Shown here piece after piece: positions 37,665 through 46,943 of a stretch of 64,000 nucleotides of DNA. Within the stretch, counting starts at the first letter, position 1. Every line of letters starts with the position of its first letter. The notes under the pieces are model-generated. The model ran no database searches. It was not told the origin of the DNA and saw only the letters and a list, made by a program, of their open reading frames with translations. This DNA comes from Rhizobium sp. 9140 (GTDB taxonomy: Bacteria > Pseudomonadota > Alphaproteobacteria > Rhizobiales > Rhizobiaceae): the NCBI RefSeq assembly GCF_900067135.1, contig NZ_FJUR01000001.1, positions 1,429,501 to 1,493,500 of the forward strand. Direction: 5' to 3'. The translations under genes were made by a program, and so were the position numbers.

Positions 37665-38615
37665 CTACCAGCCGGCGAGAAGCTGGTTCTGCCGGGTCCG
37701 GGGAATGCGCGTGAGGCCCTTGAGGTCGCCGTCCAGATCATCGGCCGCGACCTGCGGCGTGATGTTGTCGAGGCAGGCGGTGATGTGGTTGCTGATGGCG
37801 GTGGACAACGAAGGGGATAGGCCCGGCCGCTTCATGATGCCGATCTGCACAGGGGCGAGCGCGGGAAAGCCGTCGGCCTGGCTCAGCACCTTCATGCCGC
37901 TGCGCAGCGCCGATTCCGGCAGCACCGAAACCGCCATGCCGGCAAGGACGGCGGCCGCAACCACCGTCGAGGACCAGCTCGTAAACAGGATGTTGTATTC
38001 CTTGCCGGTTGCATCGAGCGCCGAGCAGGCGGCCTGACGCCAGCAGCAGTCGCGCTTGCCAACGGCGAGCGGCACCGAGGCGTTTTCCGGCAGGGGGTGA
38101 TTGGCAGAGCTCACCCAGCAGAGCGGCTCCGTACGCACCACGTCGGACGCGCGAATACGGGGATTGTGGGTGACGAGCGCGATATCGAGCTCACCGCGCG
38201 CTATTTTCTCGGCCAGGTCCACCGAGGGTTCGCAGACGATGAAAAGCTCGACGTTCGGATGGGTCTTGGCAAAGCGGACGATGATTTCCGGCATATAGCG
38301 GTCGGCATAGTCGTCCGGCGTGCCGATGCGCAGTGTGCCCTCCAGCCGGTTGTCGTCGAAGGCGGCGACGGCCTCGTTGTTAAGGCGGATCATGCGGCGG
38401 GCATAGTTGAGAAGCTTTTCGCCCTCGGTCGTCAGCCGGTTGCCGCGCCCGTCCTTGGCAAACAGCGCCTTGCCGATCCGCTCTTCCAGCCGACGCATCT
38501 GCATCGACACGGCCGATTGCGTCTTGAACACCCGCTCGGCCGCCCGGGTAAAGCTTCCCGTGTCGGCGATGGCGACGAAAGTCTGGAGCTGATCGAGGTC
38601 GAGGGGAGAGGCCAT
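37665..38615 (-). CDS. LysR-family transcriptional regulator, LsrB-like
   Basis: A 316-residue LysR regulator with helix-turn-helix LQTFVAIADTGSFTRAAERV (residues 9-28) and a substrate domain from about residue 92 (GTLRIGTPDDYADRYMPEII). It has several cysteines, including GKRDCCWRQAACS. From memory the start MASPLDLDQLQTFVAI and the TPDDYA block resemble LsrB of Sinorhizobium meliloti, a redox-responsive regulator that acts on glutathione synthesis. gshA lies 1.6 kb away, but the link is tentative. It is divergent from a DUF1127 gene, a frequent pairing. Confidence 0.8.
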   Translation of the reverse strand: MASPLDLDQLQTFVAIADTGSFTRAAERVFKTQSAVSMQMRRLEERIGKALFAKDGRGNRLTTEGEKLLNYARRMIRLNNEAVAAFDDNRLEGTLRIGTPDDYADRYMPEIIVRFAKTHPNVELFIVCEPSVDLAEKIARGELDIALVTHNPRIRASDVVRTEPLCWVSSANHPLPENASVPLAVGKRDCCWRQAACSALDATGKEYNILFTSWSSTVVAAAVLAGMAVSVLPESALRSGMKVLSQADGFPALAPVQIGIMKRPGLSPSLSTAISNHITACLDNITPQVAADDLDGDLKGLTRIPRTRQNQLLAGW

Positions 38616-38812
38616 GGCGGTGCCTATAAGTTTGTTTGATGAATACCATTAGAAACATTCGTTGGACTGATCAATATCGATTTGCGACTGTCGGGCTGCA
38701 AACAACGTCTTCTTAACCCCCGCAGCGCCAATGCTTCGGTCAACCTCCATCCAACCTGCGCCCATTCAAGGACGCGGGATGTCCGACCCGTGCCTTTTCA
38801 GGAGCAAAGCCA

Positions 38813-39103
38813 ATGCGCACGCCAGATACCGCCCTTGATCTCACCCTCGCCGGCAAGCCGGCCGTGCTGCGCCTGTCCGCGCTGACGCAGGGTCTCGTGA
38901 CGGTTTGGCGCCTCCTGAAGAACCGCCGCGCCGCAGGCCATCTGCATGATCTCGACGACCGGCAACTCGCCGATATCGGCCTCAGCCGGCATGACGTGCG
39001 CGACGCCACAATGTCGGCCTTCTTTGAGGACCCGACCCGGCATCTGACGCGGGCCGCCCGCGAGCGCGCCAACCGCTATTACCGGGATGCCCGCACCCGC
39101 TGA
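38813..39103 (+). CDS. DUF1127 domain protein
   Basis: A 96-residue protein with the DUF1127 (YjiS-like) core WRLLKNRRAAGHLHDLDDRQ followed by LADIGLSRHDVR at about residues 33-65. In rhizobia short DUF1127 proteins bind RNA and affect phosphate and carbon metabolism; this longer form has an N-terminal extension (residues 1-30) and a basic tail. It is divergently placed with the LysR gene and so may be its target. AGGAGCAAAGCC precedes the ATG. Confidence 0.87.
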   Translation: MRTPDTALDLTLAGKPAVLRLSALTQGLVTVWRLLKNRRAAGHLHDLDDRQLADIGLSRHDVRDATMSAFFEDPTRHLTRAARERANRYYRDARTR

Positions 39104-39267
39104 TACACGACGCCGCCGCTGTGAGCCCGCCCCGATCGGAGGCCGGTGACGGCGAGGCAAGCCTCTTTGGCGCCGCGTGCTCTCCCCGGGCATGCGGCGC
39201 CCGGATGGTGCGGCCGCTCGCATCATCCGCGTTCCCCGCAGGGTTATAGCCAACGACCCTGCCGCTT

Positions 39268-39304
39268 GCCCGGCGTTCCGATCCGTTCGGCGCCGGGCTT
39301 TTTT
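39268..39304 (+). terminator. Terminator after the DUF1127 gene
   Basis: An 8-bp stem GCCCGGCG / CGCCGGGC (39268-39275 with 39291-39298) is followed by six T residues. It lies 165 bp after the DUF1127 stop. The gap between holds no recognisable gene. Confidence 0.85.
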
Positions 39305-39323
39305 ATGCTTATGAACCGGCTCC

Positions 39324-40157
39324 TCAGCTTTTGGGCTGGAACGGCTTGAAAAGGCCGTCGATTGCCTTCTGATATTCCTTCTGCGCCTCGATGCCGCTGT
39401 CGAACATGGTGTTGAACATATCGACGACAGGGGCCTTCGGCGCGGGTGGGGCATCGGCGGGTTTCGCCTGGCCCTGACCTTGCGGCGAGGCCATGTTCAT
39501 CATGTCCTGAAAGGCCTTCATGAACGGGTTGCCGGCGAACATGTCCGCTGCGGCCTGTGGCTTTTCCGGTGCCTTCGGCGGTGTGAAGAAAGCCTGCATC
39601 GCCTGCGTGAACGGGTTGTCGAAGGGGTTCGGCATGGCCGGCGGCTCCTTCTTGCGGGCAAGGCCGATCGTCTCCAGCCAGGTCTGCATTGCCGGGCCGA
39701 ACGGGTTGTCGCCAAAGGAAGGCGGCGCGCTCATCTGCCCGGTCGCCTGCTTGAACAGCCCGCCCATGATGGCGCTCGCCACCACCGGCAGCATCTGCCT
39801 GTAGATGTCCTGCCCGATCCCGGTCAGTTGCGCGGCTTGCGCCGCCACGGCGCCCGTCATGTCCTTCGAGCCGAAGATCTGCCCAAGCGCCGCCTGTCCG
39901 TCGGCCAGCCCCTGCGGGGTGAAGGCCTTGGTCATGTCCTCGAAGTATTTGGCATAGCCGCCACTGCTCATCGACGCGAGAAACGTGCCGAAATCGTAGG
40001 GGTTGGCGGCATTGGTCTTCAGTCCGGCGGAAAAGGCCGGCATCAGCGCGGCCGTCGCCTTGGCCATCTGCTCCTGCGCCAGCCCGAACTGCTGCGCCAT
40101 GACATCCATGGCACGCCCGTTCTGCGCCTGCATCATCATGTCGAATAGGGGGATCAT
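39324..40157 (-). CDS. DUF937 domain protein
   Basis: A 277-residue protein with an N-terminal DUF937 region (about 10-150: FGLAQEQMAKATAALMPAFS). After that come Pro/Phe/Met/Asn-rich repeats of the form D/N-NPF-x-x-A-MQ (FGDNPFGPAMQTWLE, FDNPFTQAMQAFF, AGNPFMKAFQDMM). It has no signal peptide. The repeated NPF motifs may be short contact sites. DUF937 proteins are widespread in Proteobacteria and mostly of unknown role. The ATG is preceded by AAGGATGAGACG. Confidence 0.8.
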   Translation of the reverse strand: MIPLFDMMMQAQNGRAMDVMAQQFGLAQEQMAKATAALMPAFSAGLKTNAANPYDFGTFLASMSSGGYAKYFEDMTKAFTPQGLADGQAALGQIFGSKDMTGAVAAQAAQLTGIGQDIYRQMLPVVASAIMGGLFKQATGQMSAPPSFGDNPFGPAMQTWLETIGLARKKEPPAMPNPFDNPFTQAMQAFFTPPKAPEKPQAAADMFAGNPFMKAFQDMMNMASPQGQGQAKPADAPPAPKAPVVDMFNTMFDSGIEAQKEYQKAIDGLFKPFQPKS

Positions 40158-40256
40158 CGTCTCATCCTTGTTGCAGGCAGCGCTCTCTGCTGCACTATAA
40201 CGGGAAAAAGACGTTAGGAAATTGCTTTCTAACCGGGCCGACGGATAGCGCGCCGC

Positions 40257-41636
40257 TCAGTAGGCGTAATCCTTGAACACAGGTTCGACCGAGCCGTTCC
40301 AGCGGCCCTTGTAGAGCGACAGCATTTCCTGCGCGAGCGTGGTACCGCGGGCGACGACCTCATCGAGCGGCGCGAGGAAATGGGTCTCGTCTACCCCTTC
40401 GCCGTTCAGCCGGTTGCGCGCCTTCAGGCCGGCACGCGACACCGAGAGCACGTCGCGCGCGATCTCGCCGAGCTTGCGGCCCCGCACCGTCGCATCCAGC
40501 CCTTGCGCGGGCACGGCATCGCGCAGTGCGATGACGTCCTCATAGGTCCAGTCCTTCACCAGCTCGGCGGCGCTCGCCAGAGCGGCATCGTCGTAAAGCA
40601 AGCCGACCCAGAAGGCGGGCAGGGCACAGATGCGCCGCCACGGACCGCCGTCCGCTCCGCGCATTTCAAGGAAACGCTTCAGACGCACGTCGGGAAACAG
40701 CGTCGAGAGATGATTGGTCCAGTCGCCCATATTGGGCTCCCCGTCGGCAAGCTCGCCCTTCAGCGCGCCGCCCATGAACTGGCGGAAGGTCACATGGGTA
40801 CAGTCGTGGTAGCGGCCGTCGCGCACGACGAAATACATTGGTGCATCCAGCGCCCATTCGACATATTGCTCGAAGCGGAAATGACCGGTCAGCGCCGCGG
40901 GCAGCACGCCGGCGCGCTGATTGTCCGTATCCCGCCAGATCTCGCCGCGCCACGATTGCAGGCCGTTCGGCTTGCCCTCGGTGAAGGGCGAGCTGGCAAA
41001 CAGCGCGGTCGCCAGCGGCTGCAGCTTCAGCGAAACCTGCATCTTGGTGGCCATATCGGCTTCCGAGGAGAAGTCGAGGTTCACCTGGATCGTGCAGGTC
41101 CGGTACATCATGTCGAGGCCCTGGCTGCCGACCTTCGGCATGTAGCGGGTCATGATGTCGTAGCGCGACTTCGGCATGCGCGGGGTGTCCGCCAGCGTCC
41201 ATTTCGGGCTGCCGCCGATGCCGAGAAAGCGGATGCCGAGCGGTTCGGCGATATCGCGCAGCACCGCCAGATGGGTGTTGGATTCCCTGCACGTCTCGTG
41301 CAGCGTCTCCACCGGCGCGCCCGACAGCTCGAACTGCCCGCCCGGCTCCAGCGAGATCGCGCCGCGGCCTGTAGGCTCCACGAGACCGATCAGATGCCCG
41401 GCATCGATGATCGGCTCCCAGCCGGTCTTCTCCTGCATGCCTTCCAGAAGCGTCAGGATCCCGGCATCGCCGGCATAGGGTACAGGGCTGTTGTCGCCGG
41501 TGTAGAACACGAATTTTTCGTGCTCGGTGCCGATGCGGAAGGCCTCTTTCGGCTTGTTGCCGCCTGCCAGATATTCGGTCAACTCGGAAACGGAGGTCAC
41601 CGGGGTCTGGTCGGTGGTATCGCGGGCCATGGGCAT
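40257..41636 (-). CDS. gshA: Glutamate-cysteine ligase, plant/alphaproteobacterial type
   Basis: A 459-residue ATP-dependent ligase that makes gamma-glutamylcysteine, the first step of glutathione synthesis. Recognisable blocks are FRIGTEHEKFVF, EPTGRGAISLEPGGQFELSG and GIGGSPKWTLADTPRMPKSR. These belong to the plant-type class (as in Agrobacterium and Rhizobium), not the E. coli GshA fold class. ATG 41630 is an alternative start. The gene is followed by rsmE upstream in the same direction with a 138-bp gap. Two cysteines in MMYRTCTIQ and HDCTHVTF may give redox control, as in plant enzymes. Confidence 0.93.
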   Translation of the reverse strand: MPMARDTTDQTPVTSVSELTEYLAGGNKPKEAFRIGTEHEKFVFYTGDNSPVPYAGDAGILTLLEGMQEKTGWEPIIDAGHLIGLVEPTGRGAISLEPGGQFELSGAPVETLHETCRESNTHLAVLRDIAEPLGIRFLGIGGSPKWTLADTPRMPKSRYDIMTRYMPKVGSQGLDMMYRTCTIQVNLDFSSEADMATKMQVSLKLQPLATALFASSPFTEGKPNGLQSWRGEIWRDTDNQRAGVLPAALTGHFRFEQYVEWALDAPMYFVVRDGRYHDCTHVTFRQFMGGALKGELADGEPNMGDWTNHLSTLFPDVRLKRFLEMRGADGGPWRRICALPAFWVGLLYDDAALASAAELVKDWTYEDVIALRDAVPAQGLDATVRGRKLGEIARDVLSVSRAGLKARNRLNGEGVDETHFLAPLDEVVARGTTLAQEMLSLYKGRWNGSVEPVFKDYAY

Positions 41637-41774
41637 CGTCTCGGTAACGGAGAAACCCGGCCGGATAGCAGGGTATGAGAGCAGCTATGATGGGCTGATT
41701 GAACCGCTTTCAGATGCGGTGCAAGCAAAAATATTTCAACCTTCGTTCCAAAATTTAGCGGACCCTGTGGCGTT

Positions 41775-42512
41775 TCAGCGCCAGTCGCCCAGCGTCGCCT
41801 GAAGGATCGCCATGGCGGCGACGGCTGCCGTGTCGGCCCGCAGGATGCGCGGCCCGAGCGGGATCGCCGTCACGAAGTCGAGCCCGCGCAAGGTATTGCG
41901 TTCCGCCTCGGAAAACCCGCCTTCCGGACCGACAAGCAGCGCGAACCGCTCGTCCGTCAGCCCGCGCAGCACCGGCAGCGGGTTGTCGCCGGCATCGCCT
42001 TCGTCGCAGAAGAGGATGCGGCGGTCGCGCGGCCACGTCTCCAGCAGCGTCTCCAGCCGCACCGGCTCGCGCACCTGCGGCACCGCCAGCACGCCGCATT
42101 GCTCGGCGGCCTCGATGACGTTGGCCTGCAAGCGCTCCAGGCTGGTGATGCGACCCTGCACATGCTGCGTCATCACGGGCTGTAAAAGGCCCGCGCCCAT
42201 CTCCACCGCCTTCTGCACGAGATAGTCAAGCCGTCCCACCTTCAGGGGGGCGAACAGATAGTGGAGATCGGGCAGGGGAGACTGCGACCGCGTCTGCTCC
42301 TTCGGGATCAGCGCCATGCGCTTGCGGGTCGGCATGGAAATCTCCGCCCGCCACTCGCCGTCGCGCCCGTTGAACAGCAGGAGATCGCGGCCTTCCTCCA
42401 TGCGCAGCACGTTGGCGAGATAGTTGAACTGGTCCTTCGTCGTCTCGACCGCGATGTCGGAGACGAGATCCGGCGCGACGAACAGGCGCTGCATGCGAAA
42501 ATTGGCTCTCAT
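41775..42512 (-). CDS. rsmE: 16S rRNA (uracil1498-N3)-methyltransferase RsmE
   Basis: A 245-residue SPOUT-class enzyme that methylates U1498 of 16S rRNA. The N-terminal PUA-like domain covers about 1-75. The knotted C-terminal domain has [14 protein letters not shown] and a knot region, [16 protein letters not shown], typical of RsmE. Its length is normal. It starts 9 bp after the upstream phosphate transporter gene on the same strand, so the two are co-transcribed. Confidence 0.93.
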   Translation of the reverse strand: MRANFRMQRLFVAPDLVSDIAVETTKDQFNYLANVLRMEEGRDLLLFNGRDGEWRAEISMPTRKRMALIPKEQTRSQSPLPDLHYLFAPLKVGRLDYLVQKAVEMGAGLLQPVMTQHVQGRITSLERLQANVIEAAEQCGVLAVPQVREPVRLETLLETWPRDRRILFCDEGDAGDNPLPVLRGLTDERFALLVGPEGGFSEAERNTLRGLDFVTAIPLGPRILRADTAAVAAMAILQATLGDWR

Positions 42513-42521
42513 GATGCGGTT

Positions 42522-44027
42522 CTACAGAAAGATCGCGGAGAAGAGAATGTAGAGGAGCCCTGAAAGCAAGGCGGAGGCGGGGACGGTGATGATCCAGGCG
42601 CCGACGATCGTCAGGAAATGCGAGCGCCGGACCAGCTGCCGCCGCCGCGTCTCGTCTGCGCCGTGCTCGGCGCGCAGCTGGAACTCGGATTGTCCCGTTT
42701 TCCGCCGCACATAGGCTAGCCGCAGCTTGGAATTGCGCGTGTACCATTCGCGGAAGAAGCCGATGCCGAACACCGCGCCGACGGCGATATGTGTCGTGCT
42801 CACCGGCAGACCGAAGGTCGAGGCGAGAATGACAGTGATGGCGGTGGCGAGCGCGACGCAGAAGGCGCGCACCGGATTGAGCTTGGTGATCTCCTCGCCG
42901 ACCACGCGGATGAGCTTCGGACCGTAGAGCAGCAGCCCGGCGGAAATGCCGAGCGCCCCGATCAGGAGAACCCAGAACGCGACGTCGGCCGTTTCGCCCG
43001 GCACCATCGTGCCGACATTGGCAACGATGGCCGACAGCGGCCCGACCGCATTCGAGACATCGTTGGACCCATGCGCAAACGAGAGGAGGGCCGCGGAGAC
43101 GACGAGCGGCAGATGGAACAGCGGCCGCAGCGACTGGTTGCGGTTCTCGAGCCCGACCGCCCGGCGTGCCACGGAGCGGCGCGACGCGAGATAGATCAGG
43201 ATACCCACGAAAAGCCCAACCGCCAGCCCTTTCCCAGGCGGGATATGATAGACACGTTCCAGCCCGATCAGCGCGAAATAAGCGGCGAAGACGCCGCCCA
43301 TGCAGGCGAGCAGGATCGGGAGCCAGAACACCGCTCCGGCGATCTTGTCCTCCCGGTATATGATGAACGTCTTGATGAAGAACAGCAGGCCGGCCGCCAC
43401 CCCGCCGCCGATGAAGGGCGACAGCATCCAGCTGAGCGTGATGCCGCCGAGCGACAGCCATTGCACCGACGAGAATCCGACGGCCGCGATGCCCGCGCCG
43501 AGGATGCTGCCGACGATGGCATGCGTGGTGGAGATCGGCGCGCTGCACCACGTCGCGACATTGATCCAGACGGCAGCCGAGATCAGCGAGGACATCATGA
43601 CCCAGACCAGCGTCGCGCTGTCGGTGAAGGCGGAGGCATCCACCAGCCCGCCCTCGATGGTCGAGACCACGCGCCCGCCGGCAAACAGCGCACCCGCGAT
43701 CTCGAAGATCGCGGCGATCACCAGAGCGCCGGTCATCGTCATCGCCCGTGCGCCGACGGCCGCACCGACATTGTTCGTCACATCGTTGGCGCCGATATTC
43801 ATCGCCATGTAGCCGGCGATCGCAGCCGCCGCGACGACGATGATCGCGCCGGGCGCTTCGGAGACCGCACTCGCCGCAATGATCATGACGAAGACGAGAA
43901 AGATGAAGCCGAGACCAAGACCGACCGAGCCTTTCAGGACGAAATGCGACGCCTCCTCGTTCAGCGTCAGCTTGTCGAGGTCCTTGTCGAGTGTCGATTT
44001 CTCCAGGGCGGGTGTCGTCTTCCCCAT
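42522..44027 (-). CDS. pit: Inorganic phosphate transporter, PiT family
   Basis: A 501-residue permease with about 11 helices and two PiT signature halves: MNIGANDVTNNVGAAVG near the N-terminus and LSFAHGSNDVSNAVGPLSA near the middle. Metal-phosphate is taken up with protons. The STTHAIVGSILGAG and VSTTHIAVGAVFGIG repeats are kept. The 60-residue polar N-terminus precedes the first helix. Start 44027 follows AAGGAATGAC. It is the first gene of a unit with rsmE. Confidence 0.92.
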   Translation of the reverse strand: MGKTTPALEKSTLDKDLDKLTLNEEASHFVLKGSVGLGLGFIFLVFVMIIAASAVSEAPGAIIVVAAAAIAGYMAMNIGANDVTNNVGAAVGARAMTMTGALVIAAIFEIAGALFAGGRVVSTIEGGLVDASAFTDSATLVWVMMSSLISAAVWINVATWCSAPISTTHAIVGSILGAGIAAVGFSSVQWLSLGGITLSWMLSPFIGGGVAAGLLFFIKTFIIYREDKIAGAVFWLPILLACMGGVFAAYFALIGLERVYHIPPGKGLAVGLFVGILIYLASRRSVARRAVGLENRNQSLRPLFHLPLVVSAALLSFAHGSNDVSNAVGPLSAIVANVGTMVPGETADVAFWVLLIGALGISAGLLLYGPKLIRVVGEEITKLNPVRAFCVALATAITVILASTFGLPVSTTHIAVGAVFGIGFFREWYTRNSKLRLAYVRRKTGQSEFQLRAEHGADETRRRQLVRRSHFLTIVGAWIITVPASALLSGLLYILFSAIFL

Positions 44028-44307
44028 GTCATTCCTTGTCGCACCGGCGTGAGAGCCCTTGCGCGACAGGTGAGTCGCGCGGCAGGGTAGGCGCCGTCCG
44101 TATCGGGTCGTCCTTTTATACCGGAAGTCTCGCGCGACGCTTTCCAGGAGCGTCAACGTCGCAACGTTCCCGCTGGCGAGATATTGTCAGATTGAGGAGA
44201 TGCCGCAAGCCTGACAGTCTCATGATCGCCCTGCCTGCCGCTCGAAAGCGGCCAAAAGCAGACCGCCGACGAATGGCTCCTCAGCATCGGCGCGAGAATG
44301 GGGTGTC

Positions 44308-44820
44308 CTATTTCGCGGCGCTGCGCGGCTCTTCGGTCGGCTGCATGGTCGCGAGAAGCTGTGTCTGGAAGTCGAGGATGAGCGCGCGCAGGCCCGGTTC
44401 GGCAACGCGGCCGGCAGCCTCCGTGAAGGTGACCCATTCCAAGGTGCGCGAGCCCTTCTCGGGAAAGCGCTTGGCCATGTCGAACACGACCACCGGATAG
44501 ACATGAACCCGACAGGTGATCTTCAGGCCTTTGCTCATGCCCTTTTCATAGATGAAGCTGCCGATCGAATCGGAGGAGGGCTCGCCCTTCACGCCGGCCT
44601 CTTCCCAGGCCTCGCGTGCGGCAACCTCGTGCGAGGCCTTGCCTTCCATGGGCCAGCCCTTGGGGATAACCCAGCGCCCGGTATCACGGCTGGTGATCAG
44701 CAGCATTTCCGGCACGGCACTCTTTTTCCGGAACCGGTAGCACAGGGCAGCGAACTGCATACGCTCGGGACGGCGGAACATCAGGCGGACTTCGGAAACG
44801 ATGCTGTCGAGAATGGTCAA
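44308..44820 (-). CDS. Nudix hydrolase with altered Nudix box
   Basis: A 170-residue Nudix protein of the diphosphoinositol-polyphosphate phosphohydrolase-like type. The box reads GWPMEGKASHEVAAREAWEE followed by AGV. The REAWEEAG core is intact, but the glutamate expected eight residues before the arginine is a lysine. The metal-binding EExG is kept, so hydrolysis is likely. The N-terminus contains VPEMLLITSRDTGRWVIPK. The likely substrates are nucleoside diphosphates or dinucleoside polyphosphates. Confidence 0.87.
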   Translation of the reverse strand: MTILDSIVSEVRLMFRRPERMQFAALCYRFRKKSAVPEMLLITSRDTGRWVIPKGWPMEGKASHEVAAREAWEEAGVKGEPSSDSIGSFIYEKGMSKGLKITCRVHVYPVVVFDMAKRFPEKGSRTLEWVTFTEAAGRVAEPGLRALILDFQTQLLATMQPTEEPRSAAK

Positions 44821-45114
44821 TGACGTGCGGCCCTTTCACCGGACGCAATATCCGGGAGAATGATCGAGGTCGCCGAAACGGCGCTGGGAGAAATTCCCGG
44901 TCTAACTCCCAAAACGGGAGGTCGATCCATGATCCTGTAAAAAAGATACGACTCGCGCCATACCGCACGTTCGAATGATCCGAATGGACGGAGACGCTGT
45001 CACAGTCCATCGAAATATGGATATGGCCGTGATTCTCACTATGCCTGCAATCTTCAACAAATATGGTCGCGCACCGCCATCGCCTATCGCGGATGCGACA
45101 GTCCATGGCGCAAT

Positions 45115-45918
45115 TCAATCCTGCTGCCGCTCCTGCAGGCGCAGGCGCGCAATCCGTGCGCGGTCCTCCGCCCGGTGCGCATCGAGGCTGGCGCCGATGA
45201 CGAAATCGATATGACTTTCGGCCGCCTTGCGTGCAGCGCCCGCATCAGCGCCAAGGATGGCCGCATGGATGGCCTCGTGCTGCTCCAGCAGCCTGTCGGA
45301 CGCTCCCGGGACCGCAAACACCGTGGTGCGGCTGAAGAAGATGTCCTGCTCCAGCAGCCGGTAGCAGGACCGCAGCGTGTGCAGCAGAATGATGTTGTGG
45401 GCGCTTTCCCCCACGGCCATGTGGAAGTCGATATCGGCCCTCAGACCGTTGTCGCGGTCGTCCGCGTCCCGTGCGGTCCGCATCCGCGCCACGATCCGTG
45501 TCAGGCTTTCGCGATCGGCAGGCGTCGCATGGCGCGCGGCGCGCTCGGCCGTCAGCCCCTCGATCTCGCGGCGATAGTCCAGATAGTCCCGCGCCGCCTT
45601 TTTGTGGCGAACGATCAGGGCGCGCATGGGCTGCGAAAAGATCTCGCCGATAATATCCGCGACAAAGGTCCCGCCGCCGTGCCGGCTGACGAGCAGTCCG
45701 CGCGCCTCCAGTTCCTTCAGCGCCTCCCGCAGGATCGGTCTGGAGACGTTGAAGCGGGCCGCAAGGTCGCGCTCTCCCGGCAGCCGGTCGCCGTCGCGCA
45801 GCACGCCGTCAAGAATCAGCCTCTCGATCCGCTGGACGATCTCGTCGGCCGCCCGGCTGTGATGGATGGCGGAGAATAGTTCGACAGGCTCGTCCGCCAC
45901 GCGCTTCCCCCACAGCAT
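45115..45918 (-). CDS. GntR-family regulator, FadR subfamily
   Basis: A 267-residue regulator with an N-terminal winged helix (about 25-95: GDRLPGERDLAARFNVSRPI followed by LREALKELEARG) and an all-helical FCD ligand domain (about 105-245) with metal-site histidines (DIDFHMAVGESAHN and ESHIDFVIG). FCD regulators usually respond to organic acids or sugar acids. No catabolic operon lies next to it, so the target is unknown. The start is set at ATG 45918; the residues before the HTH are polar. Confidence 0.87.
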   Translation of the reverse strand: MLWGKRVADEPVELFSAIHHSRAADEIVQRIERLILDGVLRDGDRLPGERDLAARFNVSRPILREALKELEARGLLVSRHGGGTFVADIIGEIFSQPMRALIVRHKKAARDYLDYRREIEGLTAERAARHATPADRESLTRIVARMRTARDADDRDNGLRADIDFHMAVGESAHNIILLHTLRSCYRLLEQDIFFSRTTVFAVPGASDRLLEQHEAIHAAILGADAGAARKAAESHIDFVIGASLDAHRAEDRARIARLRLQERQQD

Positions 45919-45973
45919 GTCCAGTCGAAGCGAGATCGCTTGGGCGTCGGATCATGCGACAAAACAAGAGACG

Positions 45974-46010
45974 AAAAAAGGACCGGCCGGCAGCAGGCCG
46001 ACCGGTCCTT
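45974..46010 (-). terminator. Terminator of the first L,D-transpeptidase gene
   Basis: On the minus strand a 14-bp stem (46010-45997 with 45991-45978, one G-T wobble) runs into T residues, 20 bp past the stop codon. Confidence 0.9.
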
Positions 46011-46029
46011 AAGGTGTACAACGAAACGA

Positions 46030-46728
46030 TCAGCCGCCGAAGATGGTGCGCAGCAGATCGATGCCGCGGTCGTCGTAGGAGACCTCGCCCTGCCTGTTGC
46101 CGGGGCCGACCACGATGACCTTGGCGCCGATGGAGGCGCGATCGTAGAGGTGCTCGACGTCCTGGTTCATCATGCGGATGCAGCCGGACGACATGTTCTG
46201 CCCGATGGTCCAGGGCTGGTTGGTGCCGTGGATGCGGAAGCCGCTGTCGCTCTTGCCCTTGTAGAGATAGAGGGCGCGCGCGCCGAGCGGGTTGTTGACG
46301 CCGCCTTCCATGTAGGCCGGCAGGATATGGCCATTCTTGCGCTCGCGCACGATCATCTCGGGCGGCGGCGTCCAGCCTGGCCATTCGGCCTTGCGCTGAA
46401 CCTTCACCACGCCCGACCAGCCGAAGCCTTCGCGCCCGACGCCGATGCCGTAGCGGGTCGCCTTGTTGTTGCCCTCGACATAATAGAGATATTTATGGTT
46501 GGTATCGACGATGATGGTGCCCGGCGCCTCGTCGGTGCGCAGCCGCACCTTGGTCCGCCAGAACTCACGCGCCGGCTTGCGCTGCGAGGCGGCGACGGTC
46601 GTCACGTCGCTCTGCCCGATGGTCGCCGCAGGCCGCTCGATCATCGTTGCCGATGCCACGCCGGCGCCGCCGATCAAGATCGCAACCGACAGGGCGGCCC
46701 CTGCCAGTCTTGTCGCTGTCATTGTCAT
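46030..46728 (-). CDS. L,D-transpeptidase (YkuD domain)
   Basis: A 232-residue exported enzyme with signal peptide MTMTATRLAGAALSVAILIG (cleaved near ASA-TM). The YkuD domain (about 85-215) has the catalytic pair H167 in RIHGTNQPWTIG and C183 in SSGCIRM. These enzymes form 3-3 peptidoglycan crosslinks or attach proteins such as beta-barrels to peptidoglycan in Rhizobiales, where L,D-crosslinks are abundant. GGGAGAGAC precedes ATG 46728. A second homologous gene lies just upstream on the same strand. Confidence 0.9.
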   Translation of the reverse strand: MTMTATRLAGAALSVAILIGGAGVASATMIERPAATIGQSDVTTVAASQRKPAREFWRTKVRLRTDEAPGTIIVDTNHKYLYYVEGNNKATRYGIGVGREGFGWSGVVKVQRKAEWPGWTPPPEMIVRERKNGHILPAYMEGGVNNPLGARALYLYKGKSDSGFRIHGTNQPWTIGQNMSSGCIRMMNQDVEHLYDRASIGAKVIVVGPGNRQGEVSYDDRGIDLLRTIFGG

Positions 46729-46943
46729 TTGTGTCTCTCCCAATCGAGCCCGCCCGTCGCGCCGTGCGGTCGCGCCCTGCGCAACGCATCGGGGAAACGC
46801 TATTCGATCGCACGTATCCCGCAAGATCATCGGTTGCAACATCGACCGAATGTGACCGTCCCCGATGTCACCTCGGGAACGGCTGTTGCCGAAAAAGCAC
46901 GATACTGCGTCGAAACCGGCTTACGCGCCGACGCCCTCTCTCT

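Noticed and set aside
42789..44090. A 433-codon plus-strand frame opposite pit
   Set aside because: Extremely charged and repetitive (Arg/Asp/Glu), the typical antisense of a membrane protein gene.
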